From: Sphingomonadales bacterium UBA2369
GTDB lineage: Bacteria; Pseudomonadota; Alphaproteobacteria; Sphingomonadales; Sphingomonadaceae
Direction: 5' to 3'
Length of the DNA stretch: 64,000 bases
NCBI GenBank assembly: GCA_002344055.1
Contig: DDTH01000013.1
Coordinates: forward strand, 42,886-106,885
Each line of letters starts with the position of its first letter. Positions within the stretch are counted from its first letter, which is position 1. The notes beneath the pieces are model-generated. The model was not told the origin of the DNA. It did no database searches and saw nothing but the letters and a program-made list of their open reading frames with translations. Below, in pieces: positions 48,791-57,354 of the stretch. The position numbers and the translations under genes are program-made.

Positions 48791-50157
48791 CAGGGCGGCG
48801 GGTCTCCTTCTTCCGGGGTGGTTGGGGTGGCTGGAGTGTCGGGGTTTTGGGCCGTCCCGGCAAAGCCGTGACGTCGATCGGGTTCGCTTGGCAGCGACCC
48901 GTCGGCCGCGCTTGGTCGGCTCTCGCCGCAAGCCGAATCCGCTTCGCTTGCTTCGTCTTGCGGCTCGGCGACCGGGGCCGTCCCGGCAAAGCCGTGACGT
49001 CGATCAGGTTCGTCTGGCGACGACCCGTCGGCCGATCCGGGCCGGCTCTCGCCGGAAGATTCGCTCGCTCCGCTCCGCTCTGCTTCCGGCTCGGCGGCCT
49101 CGGAAGGTGCTGAAGGTTCACACCCCCAGGGGAAGAAAGTCGGGCGGCCCAAAAACCATTCCGTACCCAGCCGGTCATTCTGTTCGTATGCGGCTTCGCG
49201 GCCTTCGGCTTCCCAATAATCCTGCTCGGCGCCGGTAAGGATGCGCTGGTAGAGGGCGTCGCCGGGCGTGCCCTCCTGATGAAGGTCGAAGCCGGCGGGC
49301 GGGGGTGCGTCGGTGAAGTGGTCGCCATCATCCTCCCAGACGCGCGCTTCGGTGGGCGGGGCCGGAGATTCCACGGCGGAGCCGAGCGCCGATTCGGGCG
49401 CGGGAGGGGGCGCCTCCGGGTCGCGGCCTTCGGCGAGCGCGTCCATCCAGTCGTCCCAGTTGCGCTCGACGCGATCGGCCTCCTGGTCCTCGACCGGGTC
49501 GGGCGGCAGGCGGTTGAGCAAAGCCATCAGCAGACGGTCGTTGAAGACGCGCTCTTCCGACTTCAGCTCTCCGTGGAAATAATGGCGCCGGATCGTGCCT
49601 TCGATCGCCCGCTCCCAGGCGACCGAAACGATGGCGCGGCGGCCGATCTGCTCGGCGGTGCGGCAGGCGAGATCGAAGGCGCGCGCATCCTTGCGGCGGC
49701 GCAGGCGCGAGACGCTTTGCGGTGTCATCTTCACCCGTGCGGCGGCGGCGCGGATGATGCCGGTGTCCGCGAGCGCCTCGACGAAGGCGACCTGCTTTTC
49801 CGGCGTCCAGCCGTCGTGGCGGGCGCGGAGGGTGGCGGGAGTGAAGGCGAGGATGTCGTCGGGATCTTGCGTGGTTGCGGGTTCTTCGTGGGTGGGGACA
49901 AGGAGGTTGCCCGGCGCGGCGCGGGCGGCGAGCCGGGGCGGGACGATGCCGCCGACCTGGCGGATGCCGTCTGCGACGCCCTGCCAATAGGCATTGGCCT
50001 GTTCTTCGGTGACGAAGTCCGGGTCGCCGCCGGGCGGATTGTCCGCTGGAGCGCCCGGCGGCGCGGTCCAGCTTGCGCGGGGAAGGTGGGGAAGGGCAGC
50101 GGGCTCGTGCGAGCCGGCCGCGGCGGATGCGCCATGCGCTGGTTGGTTCTGGTCCAT
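48787..50157 (-). CDS. Homeodomain-like HTH protein with repeat-derived C-terminal tail
   Basis: A 456-residue protein. The N-terminal third (about 20-100) is Pro/Ala-rich. Residues about 105-210 hold a phage-terminase-small-subunit-like or homeodomain-like HTH: TPEKQVAFVEALADTGIIRAAAARVKMTPQSVSRLRRR (quoted in part), then AWERAIEGTIRRHYFHGELKSEERVFNDRLLMALL. Beyond about residue 335 (from 49130 leftward) the coding sequence is made of dispersed and tandem repeat DNA, giving two copies of a (G/S)ESRP...ADGS...EPDRRHGFAGTA segment. No clear Shine-Dalgarno precedes the ATG. The HTH suggests DNA binding; the tail is probably disordered. No other phage genes are near. I do not recognise its role. 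Confidence 0.75.
   Translation of the reverse strand: MDQNQPAHGASAAAGSHEPAALPHLPRASWTAPPGAPADNPPGGDPDFVTEEQANAYWQGVADGIRQVGGIVPPRLAARAAPGNLLVPTHEEPATTQDPDDILAFTPATLRARHDGWTPEKQVAFVEALADTGIIRAAAARVKMTPQSVSRLRRRKDARAFDLACRTAEQIGRRAIVSVAWERAIEGTIRRHYFHGELKSEERVFNDRLLMALLNRLPPDPVEDQEADRVERNWDDWMDALAEGRDPEAPPPAPESALGSAVESPAPPTEARVWEDDGDHFTDAPPPAGFDLHQEGTPGDALYQRILTGAEQDYWEAEGREAAYEQNDRLGTEWFLGRPTFFPWGCEPSAPSEAAEPEAERSGASESSGESRPGSADGSSPDEPDRRHGFAGTAPVAEPQDEASEADSACGESRPSAADGSLPSEPDRRHGFAGTAQNPDTPATPTTPEEGDPPPC
48851..49102. repeat. Tandem repeat, two units of 126 bp, within a coding region
   Basis: GCCGTCCCGGCAAAGCCGTG begins at 48851 and again at 48977, exactly 126 bp (42 codons) apart, and both units continue with ACGTCGATC, GGTTCG, GACCCGTCGGCCG and a GGCTCTCGCCG stretch. 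The period is a multiple of three, so the repeat keeps the minus-strand frame open and is translated in the HTH protein's tail. Confidence 0.85.
49104..49127 (-). repeat. 24-bp dispersed repeat, copy 2
   Basis: The run AAGGTGCTGAAGGTTCACA followed by CCCCC is the exact reverse complement of 28311-28334. Here it lies inside the HTH protein's coding sequence, immediately next to the 126-bp tandem repeat, and encodes part of the PWGCEPSAPSE region on the minus strand. Confidence 0.75.
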
Positions 50158-50226
50158 CTGACAGGATGAACCATATCGGTTTCGTGTAGGAAAGTGTTTT
50201 GTGGCGATCCATGTGATGCCGCCGCC

Positions 50227-50718
50227 ATGCGGAGCAACGCAATCGCTGCCCTCGGCCGGTCCATGGATGACGCCGTCTACCTCTGGCGATATCAGGGCGA
50301 GCTGAAGCCGGGAGCGGGAAGGGCGGAAATGGGGGAGCCTGTGGAAAATCGAGGGCCGGTATACCGGGCGATCCTGCACCCGAGCGCCGATATCCGCAGC
50401 CGTCCTTCAGCGGACGCGAAGCTGGTGTTCCGGACCACGCAATCCATTTCGATGGCCGGCCGGTTCGTTCCCGACACGGATCATGGCGACAAACGCGTGT
50501 GGTTCGAGGTCGCGCTCGATCGCGGCGCTGTCGGCTACATCCATCAGATGTTTCTGAAGTCGGCCAGCGAAGATCAGGGCGGCGCGACGGCGAACGGGAT
50601 TGTCGCCACCATCAAGAGGGAGCGGCGGCAGGCGAGGGAGTTGCGCCTGTTCGCGATCGGCGCATTCGGGCTGCTCGCGGCCTTCTCGCTGCTCGCCTGG
50701 TACATTTCCGGTCGATAG
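50227..50718 (+). CDS. SH3-like protein with C-terminal membrane anchor
   Basis: A 163-residue protein with a bacterial SH3 unit (AILHPSADIRSRPSADAKLVFRTTQSISMAGRFV...WFEVALDRGAVGYIHQMFL, about residues 50-115, quoted in part) and one C-terminal membrane helix (LRLFAIGAFGLLAAFSLLAWYI). Tail-anchored topology puts the SH3 unit in the cytoplasm unless the protein is inverted; no signal peptide is present. The start is uncertain: 50227 has no ribosome binding site, while the ATG at 50329 follows GGGAAGGGCGGA and would give a 129-residue protein. It is divergent from the HTH gene across 69 bp. Confidence 0.68.
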   Translation: MRSNAIAALGRSMDDAVYLWRYQGELKPGAGRAEMGEPVENRGPVYRAILHPSADIRSRPSADAKLVFRTTQSISMAGRFVPDTDHGDKRVWFEVALDRGAVGYIHQMFLKSASEDQGGATANGIVATIKRERRQARELRLFAIGAFGLLAAFSLLAWYISGR

Positions 50719-50732
50719 ACGGCCCCGGCGGC

Positions 50733-51314
50733 TCAGCAGCGCCGCACCAAGGTCGGGCTGCCGCCATTCACCGGCCGCACCAAAGCCGAGCCGTCGGCCT
50801 GGATTTCCCAGCGGGCGGCGCGGGTGACGCCGTTGCTGCTGACGGTGACGGTCGAACCCTCGTCGATCGTCCAGCTGCCGGCTGTGCCGTTCGGGTCGAT
50901 CGAGGTGCCGTCGCCGTTCAGTACCGCGCTGTTATTCTGCGAGCCGGGGCAGTTCGGACCCCAGCGGCCGACCAGATACTGGCCGTTGGGCGGGATCGTC
51001 ATCGGCCCCTGGCCCGCGACCGGGGTCGGGCCGGAAATGGCTGGCGGGGCGGGAGCGGGTGCGGTGGCGGTCGCCGTCGCAGGGGCGTTGCCGAACCAGC
51101 GTTCGAACATGCCGGTGAAATAGAGCGTCGCGCCGGTGGCGATCAACAGGACCAGAAAGACGATCGCGACGATCAGACCGGTGCGGGCGCCATTCTTCGG
51201 CGGCGGCGTCCAGCCGGCATGGCCGCCGGGCACGTCGGGGTAACCGGGCGGCGGCGGGGTGTGCGGGCGATGCGGCGGAGGCGGGTAGTGGCCGGGATCG
51301 TTCGGGTTGTTCAT
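50733..51314 (-). CDS. Membrane-anchored protein with proline-rich N-terminus
   Basis: A 193-residue protein, GGGGAG before its ATG. Cytoplasmic N-terminus rich in Pro/His/Tyr (NPNDPGHYPPPPHRPHTPPP), one membrane helix (GLIVAIVFLVLLIATGATLYF, about residues 50-70), a Pro/Ala/Thr linker and a C-terminal domain beginning GQYLVGRWGPNCPGSQNNSAVLNGDGTSIDPNGTAGSW (quoted in part) and ending in Cys (SPTLVRRC). The two cysteines may pair in the periplasm. The domain has the look of small beta-barrel stress or lipocalin-like modules, but no family is recognised. It converges with the SH3 gene (14 bp between stops). Confidence 0.7.
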   Translation of the reverse strand: MNNPNDPGHYPPPPHRPHTPPPPGYPDVPGGHAGWTPPPKNGARTGLIVAIVFLVLLIATGATLYFTGMFERWFGNAPATATATAPAPAPPAISGPTPVAGQGPMTIPPNGQYLVGRWGPNCPGSQNNSAVLNGDGTSIDPNGTAGSWTIDEGSTVTVSSNGVTRAARWEIQADGSALVRPVNGGSPTLVRRC

Positions 51315-51409
51315 GGCTATGCTCCCCTCGCGCGGCGACTCGCGCCGCCCGTGGGGCAGTCGAACATTCCGGGGAGGCTTGCGCAATAGGCGGATGCGTC
51401 GCCGGGGGA

Positions 51410-52600
51410 CTAGCCGACCAGTTCCACCGCCACCGCGGTCGCTTCGCCGCCGCCGATGCAGAGGCTGGCGACGCCTTTCTTGCCGCCGTGGGTTTCCAGC
51501 GCCGACAGGAGGGTGGCCATGACGCGGGCGCCGCTGGCGCCGATCGGGTGGCCGAGGGCGGTGGCGCCGCCGTGGACGTTGATCTTGTCGTGCGGGATGC
51601 CGAGGTCGCGCATGGCGATCATGGCGACGCAGGCGAAGGCTTCGTTCACTTCGTAGAGATCGACGTCGGCCGCGTCCCAGCCGGCTTTGTCCAGCGCCTT
51701 GGTCATGGCGGTGACGGGGGCGGTGGTGAATTTGGCGGGTTCGTGCGCATGGGCGGCGTGGGCGACGATGCGGGCGACGGGCTTCAGGCCGAGCTTGTCG
51801 GCGACCGACTGGCGGGTGATGACCATGGCGGCGGCGCCGTCGCTGATGGAGCTGGCGTTGGCGGCGGTGATCGTGCCGTCTTTCGCGAATGCGGGCTTGA
51901 GACTGGGGATTTTGCTGGCGTCGCCCTTGCCGGGCTGTTCGTCCTCGCCGACCGTCGTCGGACCCTTGCGGCCGGGGATTTCGACGGCGACGATCTCGCG
52001 GTCGAACCAGCCGTTTGCCTGCGCGGTCTGGGCGCGGGTCAGGGAGGCGATGGCATAATCGTCCTGCGCCTCGCGGGTGAATTGATAGTCCTGCGCGGCT
52101 TCCTCGGCGAAGCTGCCCATCAGGCGGCCCTGCTCATAGGCGTCCTCGAGGCCGTCGAAGAACATGTGGTCGACGATCCGGTCGTGGCCGATGCGGGCGC
52201 CGCCGCGATGCTTGGGGAGGAAATAGGGGGCGTTGGTCATGCTCTCCATGCCGCCGGCGATGACGATGTCGGCGCTGCCGGCGGCGATCGCGTCGGCGGC
52301 CATGATCGCGGCCTGCATGCCGCTGCCGCACATCTTGTTGACCGTGGTCGCCTCGATGTGGCGGGGGAGGCCCGCCTTCAGCGCCGCCTGGCGGGCCGGG
52401 GCCTGGCCGAGGCCGGCGGGGAGGACGCAGCCCATGTAGATCTTCTCGATCGCCTCGTGCGGGACGCCGGCGCGTTCCACCGCCGCGCCGACGGCGGCGG
52501 CGCCGAGTTCGGTGGCCGACGCGCCGGAGAGGCTGCCCTGGAAACTGCCCATCGGCGTGCGGGCGTAGGAGAGGATGACGATGGGGTCTTGCGCGGACAT
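51410..52600 (-). CDS. Acetyl-CoA C-acetyltransferase (thiolase)
   Basis: A 396-residue thiolase. The acyl-accepting cysteine is Cys91 (TTVNKMCGSGMQA); the C-terminal active-site residues are in VHGGATALGHPIGASGARV (His) and SLCIGGGEATAV (Cys, Gly-rich loop). It condenses or cleaves acetoacetyl-CoA with CoA; its position next to isovaleryl-CoA dehydrogenase (divergent, 595 bp away) suggests the acetoacetate/acetyl-CoA end of leucine or fatty-acid breakdown. It could equally be the biosynthetic phaA-type enzyme. Confidence 0.94.
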   Translation of the reverse strand: MSAQDPIVILSYARTPMGSFQGSLSGASATELGAAAVGAAVERAGVPHEAIEKIYMGCVLPAGLGQAPARQAALKAGLPRHIEATTVNKMCGSGMQAAIMAADAIAAGSADIVIAGGMESMTNAPYFLPKHRGGARIGHDRIVDHMFFDGLEDAYEQGRLMGSFAEEAAQDYQFTREAQDDYAIASLTRAQTAQANGWFDREIVAVEIPGRKGPTTVGEDEQPGKGDASKIPSLKPAFAKDGTITAANASSISDGAAAMVITRQSVADKLGLKPVARIVAHAAHAHEPAKFTTAPVTAMTKALDKAGWDAADVDLYEVNEAFACVAMIAMRDLGIPHDKINVHGGATALGHPIGASGARVMATLLSALETHGGKKGVASLCIGGGEATAVAVELVG

Positions 52601-52687
52601 TGCTGGCTCCAGCGGGAGAGGATTGGGCTGCACATAGGCGGACAGGCGGGCGTGTTCAAACCGCGCCCGCGATGTTAGGCTGGCGGC

Positions 52688-53137
52688 ATGAAATCGACCT
52701 TCACGCTCGCCGCCGCGACTCTGGTTTTCGCGGCATCCGTCGCCTTCGCGCAGCCGCCGTCGGGGACGCCCGCCGTGCCGCCGGTGAAGGGGGAAGGGCA
52801 GCCGTCGCCGCCAGCACCGGCAGGGCGCAATCTGCAGGTCTTCCCGGCCGATGTGCCGCAGCGCAATCTGATGAACGCGATGCAGGCCTTCACCGCCGCT
52901 CTGGGGGTGAATTGCAGCCATTGCCACGTGCCGGGCAATTTCGCGTCGGACGACAATCCCAGGAAGAATATCGCGCGCGGGATGATGCGGATGACCTGGC
53001 AGCTGAACAACCAGACCTTGCCGGCGATCGAGGGGCTGGGCGAGACAAGGGTGAGCTGCGCGACCTGCCATCGCGGCGCGGCGGTGCCGGCGCTGGAGCC
53101 GCGGCCGACGCCGCCCGGGGCGCTGCCGAAGCAATAG
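52688..53137 (+). CDS. Exported di-heme c-type cytochrome-like protein
   Basis: A 149-residue protein with a signal peptide (to SVAFAQ, about residue 22), a proline-rich linker, then a domain with two CxxCH heme-attachment motifs, CSHCH (76-80) and CATCH (124-128). FTAALGVNCSHCHVPGNFASDDNPRKNIARGMMRM is quoted in part and resembles the domain found in photosynthetic reaction-centre cytochrome subunits, although no photosynthesis genes are near. Two hemes should be attached covalently in the periplasm. It probably takes part in electron transfer. It is divergent from the thiolase and 58 bp upstream of ivd on the same strand. Confidence 0.88.
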   Translation: MKSTFTLAAATLVFAASVAFAQPPSGTPAVPPVKGEGQPSPPAPAGRNLQVFPADVPQRNLMNAMQAFTAALGVNCSHCHVPGNFASDDNPRKNIARGMMRMTWQLNNQTLPAIEGLGETRVSCATCHRGAAVPALEPRPTPPGALPKQ

Positions 53138-53195
53138 GCGGCGCCTTGTCCGTCCCTCCGGCGCTCTGCTAGGGGCGCGCCAAAAGGAGAGACGG

Positions 53196-54347
53196 ATGTC
53201 CGAAATGGGCCTCGATTTTTCGCTTGGCGAGATGGCGGATACGATCCGCGAGACGACGCAGCGCTTCGCCGCCGACAAGATCGCGCCGCTGGCCGCGCGG
53301 ATCGACGAGGAGGACTGGTTTCCGGTCGAGCTCTGGCCGCAGATCGGCGAGCTTGGGCTGCACGGCATCACGGTGGCGGAGGAAGATGGCGGGCTGGGAC
53401 TCGGCTATCTGGAGCATGTCGTCGCGCAGGAGGAGATTGCGCGGGCCTCGGCCTCGATCGGGCTGAGCTATGGCGCGCATTCGAACCTGTGCGTCAATCA
53501 GATCCGCCGCTGGGCCAATCCGGAGCAGAAGGCCAAGTATCTGCCGGGGCTGATCTCGGGCGAGCATGTCGGCTCGCTGGCGATGAGCGAGGCCGGGGCG
53601 GGGTCGGATGTGGTGTCGATGAAGCTGAAGGCGGACAAGGTCGATGGCGGCTACCGGCTGAACGGCACGAAATTCTGGATCACCAACGCGGCCTATGCGG
53701 AGACGCTCGTCGTCTATGCGAAGACCGGCGAGGGATCGAAGGGCATCACCACCTTCATCATCGAAAAGGGGATGGCGGGGTTCAGCATCGGCCAGAAGAT
53801 CCCGAAAATGGGCATGCGCGGCTCGCCCACAGCGGAGCTGGTGTTCGACGATTGCTTCGTGCCGGACGAGAATGTGATGGGGCCGGTCAATGGCGGCGTC
53901 GGGGTGCTGATGAGCGGCCTCGATTACGAACGCACGGTGCTCGCGGGCATCCAGCTCGGGATCATGCAGGCGTGCCTCGATGTGGTCCTGCCCTACGTTC
54001 GTGAGCGCAAGCAGTTCGGCAAGCCGATCGGGGCGTTCCAGCTGATCCAGGCGAAGGTGGCGGACATGTATGTCGCGCTGAATTCGGCGCGGGCCTATGT
54101 CTACACCGTCGCGCGCAATTGCGATGCGGGCAAGACGACCCGGTTCGACGCTGCGGGCGCGATCCTGCTGGCAAGCGAGAGCGCGGTGAAGGTCAGCATG
54201 GAGGCGATCCAGGCGCTGGGCGGCGCGGGTTATACGAAGGATTGGCCGGTGGAGCGGTTCGCGCGGGATGCCAAGCTGCTCGATATCGGCGCGGGGACGA
54301 ATGAGATCAGGCGGATGCTGATCGGGCGGGAACTGATCGGGGCGTGA
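53196..54347 (+). CDS. ivd: Isovaleryl-CoA dehydrogenase
   Basis: A 383-residue FAD-dependent acyl-CoA dehydrogenase with AAAAGGAG before the ATG. Family segments: MSEAGAGSDVVSMKLKAD (acyl-CoA dehydrogenase signature), GTKFWITNAAYAETLVVYAKT, RGSPTAELVFDDCFVP and QALGGAGYTKDWPVERFARDAKLLDIGAGTNEIRR, all quoted in part. The catalytic glutamate is placed at 245 in MSGLDYERTVLAG, the position characteristic of isovaleryl-CoA dehydrogenase rather than short- or medium-chain types. It catalyses the third step of leucine degradation. The next enzyme, methylcrotonyl-CoA carboxylase beta, is 6 kb away (60508). Confidence 0.9.
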   Translation: MSEMGLDFSLGEMADTIRETTQRFAADKIAPLAARIDEEDWFPVELWPQIGELGLHGITVAEEDGGLGLGYLEHVVAQEEIARASASIGLSYGAHSNLCVNQIRRWANPEQKAKYLPGLISGEHVGSLAMSEAGAGSDVVSMKLKADKVDGGYRLNGTKFWITNAAYAETLVVYAKTGEGSKGITTFIIEKGMAGFSIGQKIPKMGMRGSPTAELVFDDCFVPDENVMGPVNGGVGVLMSGLDYERTVLAGIQLGIMQACLDVVLPYVRERKQFGKPIGAFQLIQAKVADMYVALNSARAYVYTVARNCDAGKTTRFDAAGAILLASESAVKVSMEAIQALGGAGYTKDWPVERFARDAKLLDIGAGTNEIRRMLIGRELIGA

Positions 54348-54730
54348 GCGACCCGACGATTGAGGCCTATCTGGCCCGGCTGGAGCCGGATGTGCGGGAA
54401 GCGATCGACGCATTGCGGGCGATCGTGATCGAGGCCGATCCCGGGCTGAGCGAGCGCATCAAGTGGAACGCGCCGAGCTTTGCGGTCGGAGACGTGGATC
54501 GCATCACGCTCGGGATCGAGCGCAAAAGCGGCGTGCGGGCGGTGCTGCATCGCGGTGCGAAGGCGAAGGACAGCCAGGACTTTGTGTTCGCCGATCCGAC
54601 GAAGCTGGCGAAATGGCCGGCTTCGGACCGGGGTGTGCTGACCTTCGCCGATGCCGCGGAAGTCGAGGCGAAGCGGGAAGCATTGCGCGATCTGTTTGCG
54701 CGGTGGATCGCGGCGACGGACACCAGGTGA
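54344..54730 (+). CDS. DUF1801 family protein
   Basis: A 128-residue soluble protein with a GTG start overlapping the ivd TGA by 4 bp (GTGA), so it is translated with ivd. The body PTIEAYLARLEPDVREAIDALRAIVIEADPGLSERIKWNAPSFAV is the DUF1801 block (quoted in part), followed by LHRGAKAKDSQDFVFADPTKLAKWPASDRGV. Family function is unknown; it ends with a long helix. Its consistent coupling to ivd could mean a role in the leucine branch, which is inference. A hairpin follows the stop. Confidence 0.82.
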   Translation: MSDPTIEAYLARLEPDVREAIDALRAIVIEADPGLSERIKWNAPSFAVGDVDRITLGIERKSGVRAVLHRGAKAKDSQDFVFADPTKLAKWPASDRGVLTFADAAEVEAKREALRDLFARWIAATDTR

Positions 54731-54740
54731 GAAAAGAGCC

Positions 54741-54763
54741 GTCACGCGAGTGAATCGCGTGAC
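54741..54763. terminator. Perfect 9-bp hairpin after the ivd operon
   Basis: GTCACGCGA / TCGCGTGAC with a 5-base loop, 10 bases after the DUF1801 stop. A second, longer imperfect hairpin (GTTCCGGCGGCGC...GCGCCGGCGGAAC, 54821-54849) lies closer to the convergent M13 gene. Neither has a T-run; together they likely separate the two transcripts. The stretch 54731-54868 has no gene. Confidence 0.55.
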
Positions 54764-54868
54764 GTCAGTCCTGTCGCCTTGCAGGCGCAGGCTGGCCGGC
54801 TTTTGCTGGCGCTTCGCGCTGTTCCGGCGGCGCTGCGCGCCGGCGGAACTACGCTCGGCAGCTCAAGC

Positions 54869-56944
54869 TTACCAAATCCGTACGCGCTGCTCCGGCGTCA
54901 GATACAGACGCTGGCCCTGCTGCACATTGAACGCCTGATACCATCCATCCAGATTGCGCAGCGTCAGCGCGCGGAACTGGCCTGGGGCGTGGCTGCCGGT
55001 GGCGATGCGCTGGCGCAGGCTCTCGTCGCGGGTCTTGGTGGCCCAGGCCTGGGCGAAAGCGAGGAAGAAGCGCTGGTCGCCGGTCAGGCCGTCGATGACC
55101 GGCGCTTCCTGGCCGTTCAGCGAGGCGCGGTAGGCGTCGTAGGCGGCGGCGAGGCCGGCGACATCGGAGATGTTCTCGCCCAAGGTGAGCGTGCCGTTGA
55201 CGTTGAGGCCGGGCAGCGCCTCATAGGCGTCATATTGCGCGGCGAGGGCGCGGCCGGCCTGCTGGAAACGCTCGAAATCTGCCGGGGTCCACCAGTTGCG
55301 CAGGCGTCCGGTGGAATCGAACAAGGCCCCATTATTGTCGAAGCTGTGGCTGATCTCGTGGCCGATGACGGCGCCGATCGCGCCATAATTGTAGGCGGCG
55401 TCGGCATTGGGATCGAAGAAGGGCCGCTGCAGGATCGCGGCGGGGAAGTTCAGCGCGTTCTGGACCGGCAGGTTGACGGCATTGACCAGTTGCGGCGGCA
55501 TCCACCATTCGTTGCGGTCCATCGGCCGGCCGATCTTCGCGATCTGGTGGCGATATTCGTAAAGCCCCGCGGCGTGCTGGTTGGCATAGGGATTGTCCGC
55601 CGCGATCTGCAGGCTGGCATAATCGCGCCATGTATCGGGATAGCCGACGCCGACGACGATGCCGCGCACCTTGCGCAGCGCTTCCTCCTTGGTGGAGGGC
55701 GCCATCCAGTCGAGCGCCTCGACGCGGCTGGCGAAAGCGGTCTTGATATTCTCGACCATCGCCTGGACCTGGGTCTTGGCGGCGGCGGGGAAATAGCGCT
55801 CGACATAGGCGCGGCCGACCGCGTCCTGCAGCGCGGCGCTGGTGGCGTTCAAGGCGAGCTGGTCGCGCGGGCGCTGCTGAGGGGTACCGGCCAGAGCGGT
55901 GCCGTAGAAAGCGAAGGCCGCGTCGCGGATCGGCGCGGGCAGAACGTTCGCCTGCTGATTGAGGGTGTGGAAGGTGAGCCAGTCCTTCCAGGCCTGGAGC
56001 GGCTCGGAGCCGACCAGAGCCGAGAGGCCGGGAATGGCGGTGGCGTGATAGGCCTGGAACTTGGGCGCGCCAGCGAGGCCGGCGGCGTCGAGCAGGGCCG
56101 CCCAGTCGATGCCGGGGGCGCGCTGCTCCAGTTCGGCGCGGGTCCAGACGGTCGCGCCCTTGGCGAAATCCTCGCTGTCCGCGCGGGTGGCGTGGGCGCG
56201 GGCGATCTTCGTTTCGAGCTCCATCACCCGCCCGGCGGCGGCCTGGGCGTCGGGGATGCCGGCATTTTGCAGCACAGTGGCGATATAGGCGCGATACTGG
56301 TCGCGGATGGCGGCCATGCTGGCGTCGCCGGAGAGATAATATTCGCGCTCGGGCAGGCCGATGCCGCCCTGCATCAGATAGGGCAGGGTCTCGCCGGGCG
56401 TGCTGAGGCCCTGCGTGACGAAGATGCCGAACAGATTCTCGGTCTGGAAATTGGTGGCGTTGAGCGGATCGGTGTCGGCGCGAAGAGTGCGGCCGATCGC
56501 GGCGCTGAGCGCGCGCTTGTCCTGGATGCCGGCGATCGCGGCGAGATCGGCCTGGGCCGGGGCCATGCCGGCGCGGTCGATCGCTTCGGTATCGAGATAG
56601 GCGCGGTAATAATTGGCGATCAGCGCGTCATTGCCTTGCGGAGGGTTGGCGGCGAGGATCTGGTCCAGCATCTCGCGGGTCTGCCGCTCGCGCAGCTGAT
56701 CGGCGATGTAGAAGCCGCCAATGCTCGAGCGGTCGGCGGGGATTTCGGTATTCTTCATCCACGCGCCATTGGCATAATTGTAGAAATCGTCGCCGGGCGT
56801 GACCGACTTGTCCATCGCGGCGAGGACGATGCCTGCGTCGCTGCCTTTCGCGGCCTGCGCATTATTCTCGGTCGGGGCCTGCGAGCAGGCGACGGCGGTG
56901 ACGGCGAGCGCGGAGGCGACGAGCAGAAGGCGGGGATATTTCAT
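54869..56944 (-). CDS. M13 (neprilysin-like) zinc metallopeptidase, probable lipoprotein
   Basis: A 691-residue exported protease. The signal region MKYPRLLLVASALAVTAVACSQ has a cysteine at 20, so it may be a lipoprotein, although the lipobox (TAVAC) is not the best. The catalytic motifs are GHEISHSFDN (HExxH, about residue 528) and ENISDVAGL (NxxDxxG, with third zinc ligand), characteristic of M13 oligopeptidases that cut short peptides. Length matches the family. It is a stand-alone minus-strand gene placed within the otherwise leftward-to-rightward leucine block, between ivd and the AbgT transporter. Confidence 0.95.
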   Translation of the reverse strand: MKYPRLLLVASALAVTAVACSQAPTENNAQAAKGSDAGIVLAAMDKSVTPGDDFYNYANGAWMKNTEIPADRSSIGGFYIADQLRERQTREMLDQILAANPPQGNDALIANYYRAYLDTEAIDRAGMAPAQADLAAIAGIQDKRALSAAIGRTLRADTDPLNATNFQTENLFGIFVTQGLSTPGETLPYLMQGGIGLPEREYYLSGDASMAAIRDQYRAYIATVLQNAGIPDAQAAAGRVMELETKIARAHATRADSEDFAKGATVWTRAELEQRAPGIDWAALLDAAGLAGAPKFQAYHATAIPGLSALVGSEPLQAWKDWLTFHTLNQQANVLPAPIRDAAFAFYGTALAGTPQQRPRDQLALNATSAALQDAVGRAYVERYFPAAAKTQVQAMVENIKTAFASRVEALDWMAPSTKEEALRKVRGIVVGVGYPDTWRDYASLQIAADNPYANQHAAGLYEYRHQIAKIGRPMDRNEWWMPPQLVNAVNLPVQNALNFPAAILQRPFFDPNADAAYNYGAIGAVIGHEISHSFDNNGALFDSTGRLRNWWTPADFERFQQAGRALAAQYDAYEALPGLNVNGTLTLGENISDVAGLAAAYDAYRASLNGQEAPVIDGLTGDQRFFLAFAQAWATKTRDESLRQRIATGSHAPGQFRALTLRNLDGWYQAFNVQQGQRLYLTPEQRVRIW

Positions 56945-57075
56945 GGCGGGACTCCATTGGCTCCAGTGGTCGATTCCGGCCCAGGCCCAGCCGTTGCCGG
57001 TGTATTAGGCGCATAATGCGCGCGGTGCCAGCCGCTCTTTCCAAGGCCGGAGCGGGCCGTTACGCGTCGGGCGGC

Positions 57076-57354
57076 ATGACGCCGGTCCAGTTCCTCGAAT
57101 ATTATGGTGCGATCGCCGGGGCGCTTGCGGCGTTGATCGTCAGCCTGGACCTGGGGCGGCGCGCGACCGGAATCGGCTTCGTCATTTTCGTGACCAGTTC
57201 GCTGGCTTTGGTGGCCTGGGGGCTGCTCGGCGCGGAAAGCGCGGGGATCGGCTGGCAGAATGTGGTTCTGTTCGTCATCAACTGCATCGGCGTCTATCGT
57301 TACCTGATCCGCAAGAAACGTCCCGGTGTTGAGGGGCGGGAGGCAATGGCTTGA
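57076..57354 (+). CDS. Small three-helix membrane protein
   Basis: A 92-residue hydrophobic protein with helices at YGAIAGALAALIVSLDLG, GIGFVIFVTSSLALVAWGLLG and NVVLFVINCIGVYRYLI and a charged tail. The layout resembles PnuC-like or YgjV-like small membrane proteins, but I cannot assign it. The start is uncertain: 57076 gives an N-terminus of typical length, 57016 would add 20 residues. Its stop overlaps the TTG start of the AbgT transporter (TTGA), so the two are translated together and it may assist that transporter. Confidence 0.72.
   Translation: MTPVQFLEYYGAIAGALAALIVSLDLGRRATGIGFVIFVTSSLALVAWGLLGAESAGIGWQNVVLFVINCIGVYRYLIRKKRPGVEGREAMA

Noticed and set aside
48787..50157. Call as a phage terminase small subunit
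   Set aside because: The HTH resembles that class, but no other phage gene, integrase or attachment site is near, so only an HTH label is supported.
54779..57016. A 745-codon plus-strand frame opposite the M13 peptidase
   Set aside because: The minus strand holds HExxH and NxxDxxG motifs and a signal peptide; the plus frame is a shadow.
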